The notes beneath the pieces were generated by a model. That model saw nothing but the letters and a program-made list of their open reading frames with translations. It searched no databases and was not told where the DNA came from. Position numbers and translations under genes: made by a program. From NCBI GenBank assembly GCA_902799075.1, contig CADBYZ010000007.1, positions 1 to 37,004 on the forward strand: a stretch of DNA of 37,004 nt. Direction: 5' to 3'. Positions 1 through 7,157 of the stretch are shown in pieces (the stretch's first letter is position 1; each line of letters opens with the position of its first letter). Source of the stretch: Oscillospiraceae bacterium. GTDB lineage: Bacteria; Bacillota; Clostridia; Oscillospirales; Oscillospiraceae.

Positions 1-159
1 CGCGCCGAACTTGCCGGCGTTGCCCCACAGGGCCGTGCCCTGGGAGAGGTCACCGATGTAGCCGATCTTGATGGTGTCTTCTTCGGCATAGGCCATGCCG
101 CTGACAGCCAGGGCAAAGATCATTACGAGTGCAAGAGTCAAACATAACGCTTTTTTCAT
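1..159 (-). CDS. ABC transporter substrate-binding protein, N-terminal fragment
   Basis: Only the first 53 codons are inside the window; the gene continues past the left edge. The protein opens with a lysine start, a hydrophobic core and an Ala-Tyr-Ala cleavage site near residue 25, so it is exported. No lipobox cysteine is seen. The mature part begins IKIGYIGDLSQGTALWG, the usual first strand of type I periplasmic binding proteins of the LivJ/LivK (branched-chain amino acid) kind, though such folds also bind amides, nucleosides and other small solutes. A GGAGG site sits just before the ATG. Its promoter faces away from the regulator gene and carries motifs shared with the methylthioribose operon, so it may import a substrate for that pathway. 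This link is inference. Confidence 0.8.
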   Translation of the reverse strand, partial: MKKALCLTLALVMIFALAVSGMAYAEEDTIKIGYIGDLSQGTALWGNAGKFGA

Positions 160-216
160 GATTTTTCCTCCTCTTTAGTGAATTGTTGTCCGAGCATTAT
201 TCATGCTTATGGCTTT

Positions 217-244
217 AGTTTATCAAAATAAATCGAGATGTCAA
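217..244 (-). promoter_or_regulatory. Promoter of the substrate-binding protein gene
   Basis: On the minus strand a perfect -35 TTGACA (239-244) is followed after 16 bases by TAAACT (217-222). This lies about 60 bases before the start codon. TGTT(G/C)ATTT motifs lie immediately upstream of the -35, where an operator could act. Confidence 0.55.
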
Positions 245-253
245 GACCGTTTT

Positions 254-297
254 TGTTGATTTTTACCCGTTTTATTTCGGTTCGTTTCTGTTCATTT
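254..297. promoter_or_regulatory. Candidate operator repeats upstream of the binding-protein promoter
   Basis: TTGTTGATTT at 254-263 and CTGTTCATTT at 288-297 are near-identical direct copies spaced 34 bases apart. Further copies occur at 341-350 and, on the other side of the regulator gene, at 1610-1619 and 1630-1639. DeoR-family repressors commonly bind such short direct AT-rich repeats. Assignment to this regulator is inference. Confidence 0.35.
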
Positions 298-603
298 TGT
301 CCTTATGCTTCACTTTTTTATTCCTTTTTCGCTTTTTCTTTTGTTGATTTATAACAATTTTTGCTTTTGATCTCTGTAGTTTCCCGCGAGCTGAATCGGA
401 TTATTTTGTGTATTTTGTTCAAAAGAAGCTTTGCTTTTTGTGGGATTCTGCTGAAATTGCGGTATTTCCCATAATCTTCTTTGTTTTTTGTTGGGTTCTG
501 TATATAATTGGATTGATTCCACAGGCGCACATTGCAACAGCTTTGTATGCGTTGTATTTTTCATACTATGAATATGTATTCTTACATATTTCCTCACTGC
601 GAA

Positions 604-637
604 TAAAAAAGACATGAAAGCCTGCGGCCTTCATGTC
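604..637 (-). terminator. Rho-independent terminator of the DeoR-family gene
   Basis: On the minus strand a 12-base-pair stem (611-622 with 626-637, one G-U pair) with a 3-base loop is followed by TTTTTTATTC. It lies 20 bases after the stop codon of the regulator gene. Confidence 0.8.
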
Positions 638-656
638 CTGTGATTATCGTTTTCCG

Positions 657-1430
657 TCACTCCTGGCAATAGCGCACTTCGATCTTCCGCTCGGCGGCAT
701 AGGCCTCGAAGTCCGCGGGCAGGTGCTGGTCGGTGATGATGAGGTCGATCCGCTCCAGCCCCTCAAAGAGGATGTTGGCATTGCCCTCGAGCTTGGTGTG
801 GTCCACGACCAGTACCTTCTTCTGGGCATTGTGCAGCATCTGCTTGCGTACGTTTGCCTCGCTGATGTGGTTGTCGGAAAGGCCGAACTCCACGTTCACC
901 TTCGGGCAGCTGACAAAAGCGCAGTCGGCATAGTAGCGGCGCAGCGCCTCCGCCGTGTTCGGATCGGCAAAGGACAGGGTGCGCCTGCGGAAGGTGCCGC
1001 CGACACAGACGAGGTTTATGCCGGTATTGGCCCCGCTGAAAAGATTACAGACAGCAAGGGAGTTTGTCACCAGCGTGATGTTCAGCTCCCGGGTCAGGAT
1101 CGCCTCGGCAATGGCAAGACAGGTCGTACTGGCGTCAAGCATGACCACATCGTTTTCCCGGATCTCGCGGACGGCGGCCTCGGCCAGCTTCTCCTTGGTG
1201 TGCTGGAGGTAAGACTTGCGCAGCTCCATGGGATAGCCCTTGTCATATTTTTCTACAAGATACGCGCCGCCGTGGGTGCGCACCAGCTTCCCGGCCTTCT
1301 CCATCTCCTTGAGATCGCGGCGCACCGTCTCCTCGCTGCACTGGAGCATTTCGCTCATGTCCGGAACAAGGACAAAGCCCGCCTTGCGGATTTCCTGGTC
1401 GATCAGGTTATGGCGTTCTATTTTTAACAT
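657..1430 (-). CDS. DeoR-family transcriptional regulator
   Basis: A 257-residue protein of the usual DeoR length. Residues 1-60 hold the winged helix-turn-helix, with the family signature CSEETVRRDLKEMEKAGKL and RTHGGA. The C-terminal half is the DeoRC sensor domain, with MLDASTTCLAIAE and VDHTKLEG motifs, a fold that normally senses a phosphorylated sugar or sugar breakdown product. The ATG at 1430 is preferred over a GTG one codon earlier because a purine-rich GGGGTG lies at better distance from it. The gene sits between the exported binding protein and the methylthioribose operon, transcribed away from the latter, so it most likely represses one or both. The inducer is unknown; a 1-phospho-deoxypentose is a reasonable guess. 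Confidence 0.88.
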   Translation of the reverse strand: MLKIERHNLIDQEIRKAGFVLVPDMSEMLQCSEETVRRDLKEMEKAGKLVRTHGGAYLVEKYDKGYPMELRKSYLQHTKEKLAEAAVREIRENDVVMLDASTTCLAIAEAILTRELNITLVTNSLAVCNLFSGANTGINLVCVGGTFRRRTLSFADPNTAEALRRYYADCAFVSCPKVNVEFGLSDNHISEANVRKQMLHNAQKKVLVVDHTKLEGNANILFEGLERIDLIITDQHLPADFEAYAAERKIEVRYCQE

Positions 1431-1483
1431 CACAATTCACCCCGTCGCAAGACTGCACCTCAGCGTTTCCGTACCGGTTGATT

Positions 1484-1512
1484 ATAATAACTCATAAGAT
1501 GCAAAACGTCAA
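1484..1512 (-). promoter_or_regulatory. Promoter of the DeoR-family gene
   Basis: Minus strand TTGACG (1507-1512), 17-base spacer, TATTAT (1484-1489), about 55 bases before the start codon. Confidence 0.6.
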
Positions 1513-1541
1513 TTGATTCCGCAATACTTTTTATTTTTTGA

Positions 1542-1585
1542 ACTTTTGACTGTTTTTCTTTTTGCGTGTTGACTTTTGACCGTTT
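1542..1585. promoter_or_regulatory. Tandem direct repeat overlapping the methylthioribose operon promoter
   Basis: ACTTTTGACTGTTT at 1542-1555 and ACTTTTGACCGTTT at 1572-1585 differ at one base and are 30 bases apart, about three helical turns, so a protein would meet both on one face. The second copy overlaps the -35 region. They are candidate operator half-sites for the neighbouring regulator; no direct proof. Confidence 0.4.
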
Positions 1586-1597
1586 CGGGTGTATGTT
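1569..1597 (+). promoter_or_regulatory. Candidate promoter of the methylthioribose operon
   Basis: TTGACT (1569-1574), 17-base spacer, TATGTT (1592-1597). This would give a leader of about 100 bases, which contains two more TGTT(G/C)ATT motifs (1610-1619 and 1630-1639). Confidence 0.45.
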
Positions 1598-1704
1598 CTG
1601 CTTATGAAACTGTTCATTATTCTGCGTTTCTGTTGATTTTTGTTTATCCAGTCTTTGGAAATCTCCGTTTCAGCACGATCACATATACGATTGGAGGCAA
1701 GTCC

Positions 1705-2910
1705 ATGCCCGGTTTTGACTCTTTCTTTCTCATGAACACCGAGGATGTCAAACGCTATGCCGTCGAAGTGCTGCATTTTTTTGACCCGGACGAGGAGACG
1801 GCATGTACCGAAATCGGCGACGGCAACATCAACTATGTCTTTCGCGTCTGCTCCGAACGGGACGGGCGCTCCGTAATCGTCAAGCAGGCCGACAGGCTGC
1901 TGCGCTCTTCGGGCAGACCCCTGGACATGTACCGCAACAAGATCGAGGCCGCCATCCTCAAGCTTGAGGGGGAGCTTTCCCCCGGTCTGGTGCCCGAGGT
2001 GTACCACTATGACGAGGTCATGGCGGCAACCTCCATGGAGGATGTTTCGGATTATAAGAATCTCCGCAAGGAGCTTGCGGCAAACCGCGTCTGGCCCCAC
2101 CTGAGTGAGAACATTTCATCCTTCATGGCAAACACGCTGCTGCCGACGACGGACCTGGTGCTGGATGCGGAGGAGAAGAAGCGGCGTGTGAAGTTCTTCA
2201 CCAATCCCGAGCTGTGCAAGATCACCGAGGACCTGGTGCTGACGGAGCCGTATTACGACTACAAAGGCCGCAACATTCTCTTCCCCGGGAACGAAGATTT
2301 TGTGAAGCGCTTCCTGTATGAGGATGAGGGCCTGCACGCGGAGGTTGCGAGTCTGCGCCTGAATTTCACGAACAACGCCCAGGCCCTGCTGCACGGGGAT
2401 CTGCATTCCGGCTCCGTCTTTATAAGCGAGCAGGGCATCAAGGTCCTCGACCCCGAGTTTGCCTTCTACGGCCCCATGGGCTACGACATCGGGAATGTGA
2501 TCGGCAATCTCTTTTTTGCCTGGGCCAATAAAGCGTTCACCGCACCGGACGCTGCGGAGGCAATGACAGCGCTCGAGACATGTATCGCCGAGGTCTGGGA
2601 CAAGACGCGGGAGAAGCTGGAGGCGAAGTATGACGCATGCGTCACGCTCCCGCTCTACCGGGTGCCCGCCTTTAGGGCACAGTACCTCGACGGCATCATG
2701 GCCGACGCTGCCGGGTACGCGGGCACGGAGATCATTCGCCGCACGGTGGGCGACTCCAAGGTAATGGAGGTCAGCTCCGTCACCGATCCCGCTCAGCGCA
2801 TCCCGATGGAGCGCGCGCTTGTAAAGCTCGGCATTGCGCTTATCAAGAACCGCAAGGCATACCGTAAAGGGCAAGAGCTGACGGAGGCTTTCCGTCTGAT
2901 TCTGGCATGA
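1705..2910 (+). CDS. mtnK: S-methyl-5-thioribose kinase-like protein
   Basis: This 401-residue cytosolic kinase matches the usual length of MtnK, which phosphorylates methylthioribose at C1 with ATP; the same fold also serves as 5-deoxyribose kinase. The aminoglycoside-phosphotransferase-like signature is intact: catalytic loop LLHGDLHSGSVF and metal site VLDPEFAFYGPMGYDIG. The frame stays open upstream to 1576, but the ATG at 1705 is chosen because GGAGG lies 7 bases before it and the preceding residues look like translated leader. The isomerase gene follows after 11 bases. With the downstream aldolase and alcohol dehydrogenase it fits a shunt that salvages the waste sugar of S-adenosylmethionine use. 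Whether the true substrate is methylthioribose or 5-deoxyribose cannot be read from the sequence. Confidence 0.85.
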   Translation: MPGFDSFFLMNTEDVKRYAVEVLHFFDPDEETACTEIGDGNINYVFRVCSERDGRSVIVKQADRLLRSSGRPLDMYRNKIEAAILKLEGELSPGLVPEVYHYDEVMAATSMEDVSDYKNLRKELAANRVWPHLSENISSFMANTLLPTTDLVLDAEEKKRRVKFFTNPELCKITEDLVLTEPYYDYKGRNILFPGNEDFVKRFLYEDEGLHAEVASLRLNFTNNAQALLHGDLHSGSVFISEQGIKVLDPEFAFYGPMGYDIGNVIGNLFFAWANKAFTAPDAAEAMTALETCIAEVWDKTREKLEAKYDACVTLPLYRVPAFRAQYLDGIMADAAGYAGTEIIRRTVGDSKVMEVSSVTDPAQRIPMERALVKLGIALIKNRKAYRKGQELTEAFRLILA

Positions 2911-2921
2911 GGTGATACGCG

Positions 2922-3974
2922 ATGGTACGTATGGACGAGGGCATGCCCTTCCTGCTCAAATATGAAAACGTAGCCTGGTTCGATAACGGCAAGGTCCGCA
3001 TTCTCGACCGCCGGGTCTTCCCCACGGAAGTGCGCTTCGTGGAGTGCGAAAGCTATCAGGAGGTGGCGCAGGCCATCGCCGACATGGTGACCCAGAGTGC
3101 CGGACCCTACACCGCCGTCGGCATGGGGATGGCGCTGGCCGCCTTTCAGGTGCACGGGGAGGAAAAGGAAAAGCAGGTTGCTTTCCTTAAACAGGCAGCG
3201 TACGATCTGGCGCATTCCCGGCCCACCACCGCAAACCGCTACGGACAGATCACATACCGGGCTGCCGAGCTTGCGGAGAAAGCCCTGGAAGAAGGCCGCG
3301 ATCCCATTGAGGCGATCATTGACTCCACGGTGGAGTCTTTGAACCGCCGCTACAGCACCATGCAGATCGTGGGCGACGAGCTGTGTAAGCTCATTCCGAA
3401 CGGCGGCAGCATCCTGACCCAGTGCTTCGGCGAGACCATCATCGGCACCGTCATCCGCGCGGCGAAAAAACAGGGCAAGGACTTTCGTGTTTTCTGCGCC
3501 GAGACGAGACCATATCTTCAGGGGGCGCGGCTGACCTCGAGCTGCTTTGCGGAGATGGGCTTTGATACCACGGTCCTCACCGACAACATGATCGCCTGGG
3601 CCATGCAGGAGGGCAGGATCGATTTCTTCACCTCCGCCGCTGACACCATTGCCCGCGACGGGCACATCGCCAACAAGATCGGCTCCCTCCAGATCGCCAT
3701 CCTCGCCAAACACTTCGGCATTCCCTACTATGTCACCGGCATCCCCGACAAAGACAAGCACACGCGGGAAGACATCGTCATCGAGATGCGAGACCCCGAG
3801 CAGGTGCTGCGCTACCGGGGCATCCCGAACTGCCTGCCCGAAGTGAAGGCGGTCTACCCTTCCTTCGATGTCGTGCCGCCGCATCTGATCTCCGGCGTTG
3901 TGACGGACAAGGGCGTCTATGTCCCCTATCTTCTGGATCGCTATTTTGACAGCGAAGTAAAAGCATTTTATTAA
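2922..3974 (+). CDS. mtnA: Divergent S-methyl-5-thioribose-1-phosphate isomerase-like protein
   Basis: A 350-residue protein of the MtnA / eIF-2B-alpha-like family, which converts the aldose 1-phosphate to the ketose 1-phosphate. The conserved Cys is present in ILTQC and the Asp in AADTIARDGHIANKIGS; TDNMIAWAMQ is also typical. Two usual landmarks are altered. The phosphate-binding RGAPAIG segment reads QSAGPYTAVGMG, and the HCNxG segment after the Cys reads QCFGE. This points to a side branch of the family, perhaps with a different sugar phosphate. Start ATG has GAGGTGAT before it, and the gene is 11 bases behind mtnK, so the two act in succession. The product of this step would be cut by the class II aldolase downstream. 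Confidence 0.8.
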   Translation: MVRMDEGMPFLLKYENVAWFDNGKVRILDRRVFPTEVRFVECESYQEVAQAIADMVTQSAGPYTAVGMGMALAAFQVHGEEKEKQVAFLKQAAYDLAHSRPTTANRYGQITYRAAELAEKALEEGRDPIEAIIDSTVESLNRRYSTMQIVGDELCKLIPNGGSILTQCFGETIIGTVIRAAKKQGKDFRVFCAETRPYLQGARLTSSCFAEMGFDTTVLTDNMIAWAMQEGRIDFFTSAADTIARDGHIANKIGSLQIAILAKHFGIPYYVTGIPDKDKHTREDIVIEMRDPEQVLRYRGIPNCLPEVKAVYPSFDVVPPHLISGVVTDKGVYVPYLLDRYFDSEVKAFY

Positions 3975-4009
3975 ATCGAAATAAAAATTACAGAAAAGGA
4001 GAAATTGCC

Positions 4010-4993
4010 ATGAAAGTCTATGTACGCGCTCCCTATCCCGAAAATCGTCTGGCTGAGCTCAGAGAGATGTTCGACGAGGTCCTGTACGAGCCGTGGACCG
4101 AAACCGGTGAGCGCTATTACGAGGACGAAATGCTCGAAAACCTGCTGAAGGTGCAGCCGGACGTGCTCATCACCGAGCTTGACCGCGTGACCGAAAAGGT
4201 GCTCGCGGGCTACAAGGGCCTCAAGGTGATCGGCGACTGCCGCGCCACCCCCGCAAACCTTGACACCGCCGCCTGCACGAAGGCGGGCGTCCCCGTCCTC
4301 TGCACCCCGGGCCGCAACAACCAGGCCGTGGCCGAGATGGTCGTGGCCCTCATCATCATGCACATGCGCCACGGGCTTGAGTCCATCCAGTGGATCAAGG
4401 ACGGCGGCTGGGTTCAGGGAACCACGCCCTACTTTCTGTGGATGGGCCACGAGCTGCAGGGCAAGAAGGTCGGTCTTGTGGGCTTCGGCGCGGTCGCCCA
4501 GGCGGCGGCGAAGATCCTCGACGGCTTTGACTGTGATGTCTGCTACTTTGACTACAAGGGCCGTCAGTTCGGTCACTACACTCCCATGAGCGTGGAAGAG
4601 ATCTTCAAGACCTGCGATATCGTCTCCCTCCATCTGCCGGTGAGTGATTCGACCCGCGGGCTTGTCACCGAGGAGCTGCTGCGCTCCATGAAGCCCGACG
4701 CCCTGTTTGTAAACGCGGGCCGCTCGGCGCTTGTGGACACCAAGGCCCTCATCCGCGTGCTCAACGACAAGGCCATCGCCGGTGCCGTCATCGACGTACT
4801 GGATAACGAGCCCCCCACACCGGAGGATCTGGAGATCATGAACTGCCCCAACACGATCCTGACCCCGCACATCTGCGGCGCCTCCTTCGAGGTCACAAAC
4901 CACCAGGCGGACATCCTCAACGCGCGGCTCAAAAAGTGGCTCGCGGGCGAGGACCTGGCAAAGATCGTGTATAACCGCGATGTACTGAAATGA
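4010..4993 (+). CDS. D-isomer 2-hydroxyacid dehydrogenase family protein
   Basis: A 327-residue NAD(P)-dependent dehydrogenase of the phosphoglycerate/lactate D-2-hydroxyacid family. The Rossmann glycine motif VGLVGFGAVAQ lies in the middle, and the catalytic triad is readable: Arg in NAGRSALVD, Glu in DNEPPTPED, His in LTPHICGAS. The substrate is unknown. AAAGGAG precedes the ATG. Its stop overlaps the start of the FGGY kinase (ATGA), so the two are translated together and probably act on related compounds. Neither belongs to the known methylthioribose shunt, so they may add a second branch for a related sugar or sugar acid. A housekeeping serine-pathway SerA is unlikely because there is no ACT domain and the neighbours are catabolic. 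Confidence 0.85.
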   Translation: MKVYVRAPYPENRLAELREMFDEVLYEPWTETGERYYEDEMLENLLKVQPDVLITELDRVTEKVLAGYKGLKVIGDCRATPANLDTAACTKAGVPVLCTPGRNNQAVAEMVVALIIMHMRHGLESIQWIKDGGWVQGTTPYFLWMGHELQGKKVGLVGFGAVAQAAAKILDGFDCDVCYFDYKGRQFGHYTPMSVEEIFKTCDIVSLHLPVSDSTRGLVTEELLRSMKPDALFVNAGRSALVDTKALIRVLNDKAIAGAVIDVLDNEPPTPEDLEIMNCPNTILTPHICGASFEVTNHQADILNARLKKWLAGEDLAKIVYNRDVLK

Positions 4994-6429
4994 GACACTA
5001 TCTTCTCATCGACCTGGGCACCGGCAGCACCCGTGCCGCCATCGTCGGCAGCGACGGGAACATTGTCGCCATGCACAGCTTCTTTAACCGCTACTTCCGG
5101 GATGAGGCCTACCCCGACGCACAGTATTTTCTGCCCCAGGAATGGGAAGCGGAGATTTTCCGCTGCTGCCGCGAAGTACATGCCGAGCATCCGGAGATCA
5201 CCATCAGCGCGGTTTCCGCGGCAGGTGCACGCCAGAGCATCGTCCTGCTGGACAGGGAGGGCAAGGCCTTCTACGGTCTTCCCAACATTGATAACCGCGG
5301 TCGGGAATTCATGCCCGCCCTCGGCGACCAGCCGTGGATCTATGAGCGCTCCGGCAAATGGGTGACGGAGGATTTCGACGCGGCAAAGCTGCTGGGCCTG
5401 CGGAAAAAGCGTCCGGAGCTGTACGAAAAGATCGGCACAGTGGTCAGTCTCAGCGGGCACATCGCCAAAATGTTCACGGGCATATCCGCCTTTGAGCCCT
5501 CCCAGGCCTGCGAAATGCAGCTTTATGACCTGAGCGAAAAACAGTGGTCCAGGGAGCTGTGCGCAGTCTACGGTGTGGACCCGGCCATGCTTCCCCCGCT
5601 TGTCAACGCCGGGGAATGCCTCGGGCCGATCCTGCCGGAGCTGCGTGCCGAGCTCGGCATGGCCGACGACGCGGTCTTCATCGTCGGCGGGGCGGACACC
5701 CAGTCGGCCCTGCTGCAGACCGGCATTCAGCCGGGGGACATCGCCGTCGTCGCGGGGACCACCGCGCCCGTGACCGCGCTGACCGATCACAAGATCACAG
5801 ACCCCCAGCAGCGCGTCTGGGTAGACGCGAACTTCGGCGCGAAGGGCTTCCTCATTGAGATGAACCCCGGCGTGACCGGCCTCAACTACCAGCGGGCCAG
5901 GGATTTTCTCGCGCCCGATATCCCTTACGAGGAGCTGGAGCGCATGTTTGCCGAAAAGCGGGACTTCCGCTGCACGGCGTCCTTCACTTCCCTGCTGTTC
6001 TATGAACGGCGCTCCCTCAGAAACGGCGGCTTCTTTATCCCGAGCCCCTTCCCTGAGCCCCTTGACAGGGCGGACATGCTCTGGGCAGTCCTGGCGGACG
6101 GCGCCTGCGGCATCTACGAGCAGCTTTGGCGGCTGCGCGATCTGAGCGGACACGACCGGCCCTACATTCTCGGCTGCGGCGGCAGCTTCCGCTCGGCGGC
6201 GCTGTGCCAGATGCTCGCTGACCTCTCCGGTCTGGAGCTGCGCTTAAAGCCCGGCTATGAGCAGGCGACGCTCTTCGGGCTTGTCTCGCTGTGCAACAGT
6301 GCGCTGCACGACGACACCCGCCTCGGTGCAGACGGCGAGGAGCGTGTTTATACCCCGAAGGAAAACCCGCTCATCCGGAAGTATCACCGGCAGTGGAGCC
6401 GCCAGCGTCTGGCCATGAATCCCGCGTAA
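4990..6429 (+). CDS. FGGY-family carbohydrate kinase
   Basis: A 479-residue sugar kinase. The N-terminal phosphate loop LLIDLGTGSTRAAIVGSDGN is typical, as is the C-terminal ATP-domain motif ILGCGGSFRSAALCQMLAD. The overall pattern, with GTGS rather than GTSS, brings to mind LsrK (autoinducer-2 kinase) and xylulokinase-like members, but I cannot fix the substrate. It starts inside the stop of the dehydrogenase gene (ATGA), and ends 43 bases before the aldolase gene. In the operon a ketose or a dihydroxyketone would be a logical substrate, its phosphorylated product feeding the aldolase. A role in autoinducer-2 breakdown is possible but no other lsr gene is nearby. Confidence 0.85.
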   Translation: MRHYLLIDLGTGSTRAAIVGSDGNIVAMHSFFNRYFRDEAYPDAQYFLPQEWEAEIFRCCREVHAEHPEITISAVSAAGARQSIVLLDREGKAFYGLPNIDNRGREFMPALGDQPWIYERSGKWVTEDFDAAKLLGLRKKRPELYEKIGTVVSLSGHIAKMFTGISAFEPSQACEMQLYDLSEKQWSRELCAVYGVDPAMLPPLVNAGECLGPILPELRAELGMADDAVFIVGGADTQSALLQTGIQPGDIAVVAGTTAPVTALTDHKITDPQQRVWVDANFGAKGFLIEMNPGVTGLNYQRARDFLAPDIPYEELERMFAEKRDFRCTASFTSLLFYERRSLRNGGFFIPSPFPEPLDRADMLWAVLADGACGIYEQLWRLRDLSGHDRPYILGCGGSFRSAALCQMLADLSGLELRLKPGYEQATLFGLVSLCNSALHDDTRLGADGEERVYTPKENPLIRKYHRQWSRQRLAMNPA

Positions 6430-6472
6430 AAAATATCTAAATCTAAAAATATACAAACGGAGGAACCTTACT

Positions 6473-7138
6473 ATGTTAATGCAGGAAGAACGCGAACTGA
6501 TGGTAGAGATCGGCAAGCAGATGAGCACCTCGGGCCTCTGCCCCGGAACCAGCGGCAACCAGAGCATCTATAACCCCGAGCTGGGCCTGATGGCCATCAA
6601 GCCCTCCGGCATCGGCTACATGGAGACCACCCCGGAGGACATCGTCATCATGGACCTTGAGTCCCATGTGGTGGACGGCAAGCGCAAACCCTCAAGCGAG
6701 TGGGACATGCACACGGAGTTTTACAAGCACAAACCGTCCTGCCGCGCCATTGTCCACACTCACTCCCGCTTCTGCACCACCTTCGCGGTGCTCAGAAAGC
6801 CCATTGAGGCCGTGCACTATGTCCTCGCGGACGCCAACTGCTATGAGATCCCCTGCGCCCCCTATCACACCTTCGGCACGCCGGAGCTTGCAAACGACGC
6901 GGTGAAATACTGCGGCGACGGCGACGCTGTCCTGCTTGCAAACCACGGCATCATCGTCTGCGGCAAGAACCTCAAGAGCGCCTTCGGCCTTGCAAAGAAC
7001 CTCGAATACATTGCGGAGCTCCAGTACCGCGCCATGTGCATCGGCAAGCCCTTCGTCCTCGGCAAGGCGGAGATGGACGAGGTGTTCGAGGGCTTCAAGT
7101 CCTACGGCCAGCCCGCCAGCGGCAAAAAGGGCTATTGA
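6473..7138 (+). CDS. Class II aldolase/adducin family, fuculose-phosphate aldolase-like
   Basis: A 221-residue zinc aldolase with the usual length of L-fuculose-1-phosphate aldolases. The catalytic Glu is in SEWDMH, two zinc His in IVHTHSRF, and the third in LLANHGIIV. N-terminal SGLCPGTSGNQS and KPSGIGY are the phosphate-binding segments. Such aldolases release dihydroxyacetone phosphate and an aldehyde; the version in the methylthioribose shunt yields 2-(methylthio)acetaldehyde, and the one for 5-deoxyribulose-1-phosphate yields acetaldehyde. CGGAGGAA lies 8 bases before the ATG. It is followed after 19 bases by an alcohol dehydrogenase that could reduce the aldehyde, which supports this role. 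A dehydratase like MtnB, a relative, is less likely since no later genes of that aerobic route are seen. Confidence 0.85.
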   Translation: MLMQEERELMVEIGKQMSTSGLCPGTSGNQSIYNPELGLMAIKPSGIGYMETTPEDIVIMDLESHVVDGKRKPSSEWDMHTEFYKHKPSCRAIVHTHSRFCTTFAVLRKPIEAVHYVLADANCYEIPCAPYHTFGTPELANDAVKYCGDGDAVLLANHGIIVCGKNLKSAFGLAKNLEYIAELQYRAMCIGKPFVLGKAEMDEVFEGFKSYGQPASGKKGY

Positions 7139-7157
7139 TTACAAAGGAGCCTGAGAA

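Larger units (their letters stand above)
160..656. other. AT-rich intergenic region, no gene
   Basis: About 500 bases of AT-rich DNA between the binding-protein gene and the regulator gene. It holds the leftward promoter of the binding protein, several TGTT(G/C)ATTT motifs and the terminator of the regulator gene. The open frames here are short, AT-rich, lack a convincing ribosome site and look like chance. Confidence 0.6.

Noticed and set aside
408..617. Small hydrophobic frame of 69 residues in the AT-rich intergenic region
   Set aside because: No ribosome site, and it ends inside the terminator of the regulator gene; hydrophobicity is expected from T-rich DNA.
633..1427. Plus-strand open frame opposite the DeoR-family gene
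   Set aside because: The minus-strand protein has a clear family, promoter and terminator; the plus frame has none.
1576..1704. N-terminal extension of the methylthioribose kinase
   Set aside because: It would run through the promoter region; GGAGG and the family start both point to 1705.
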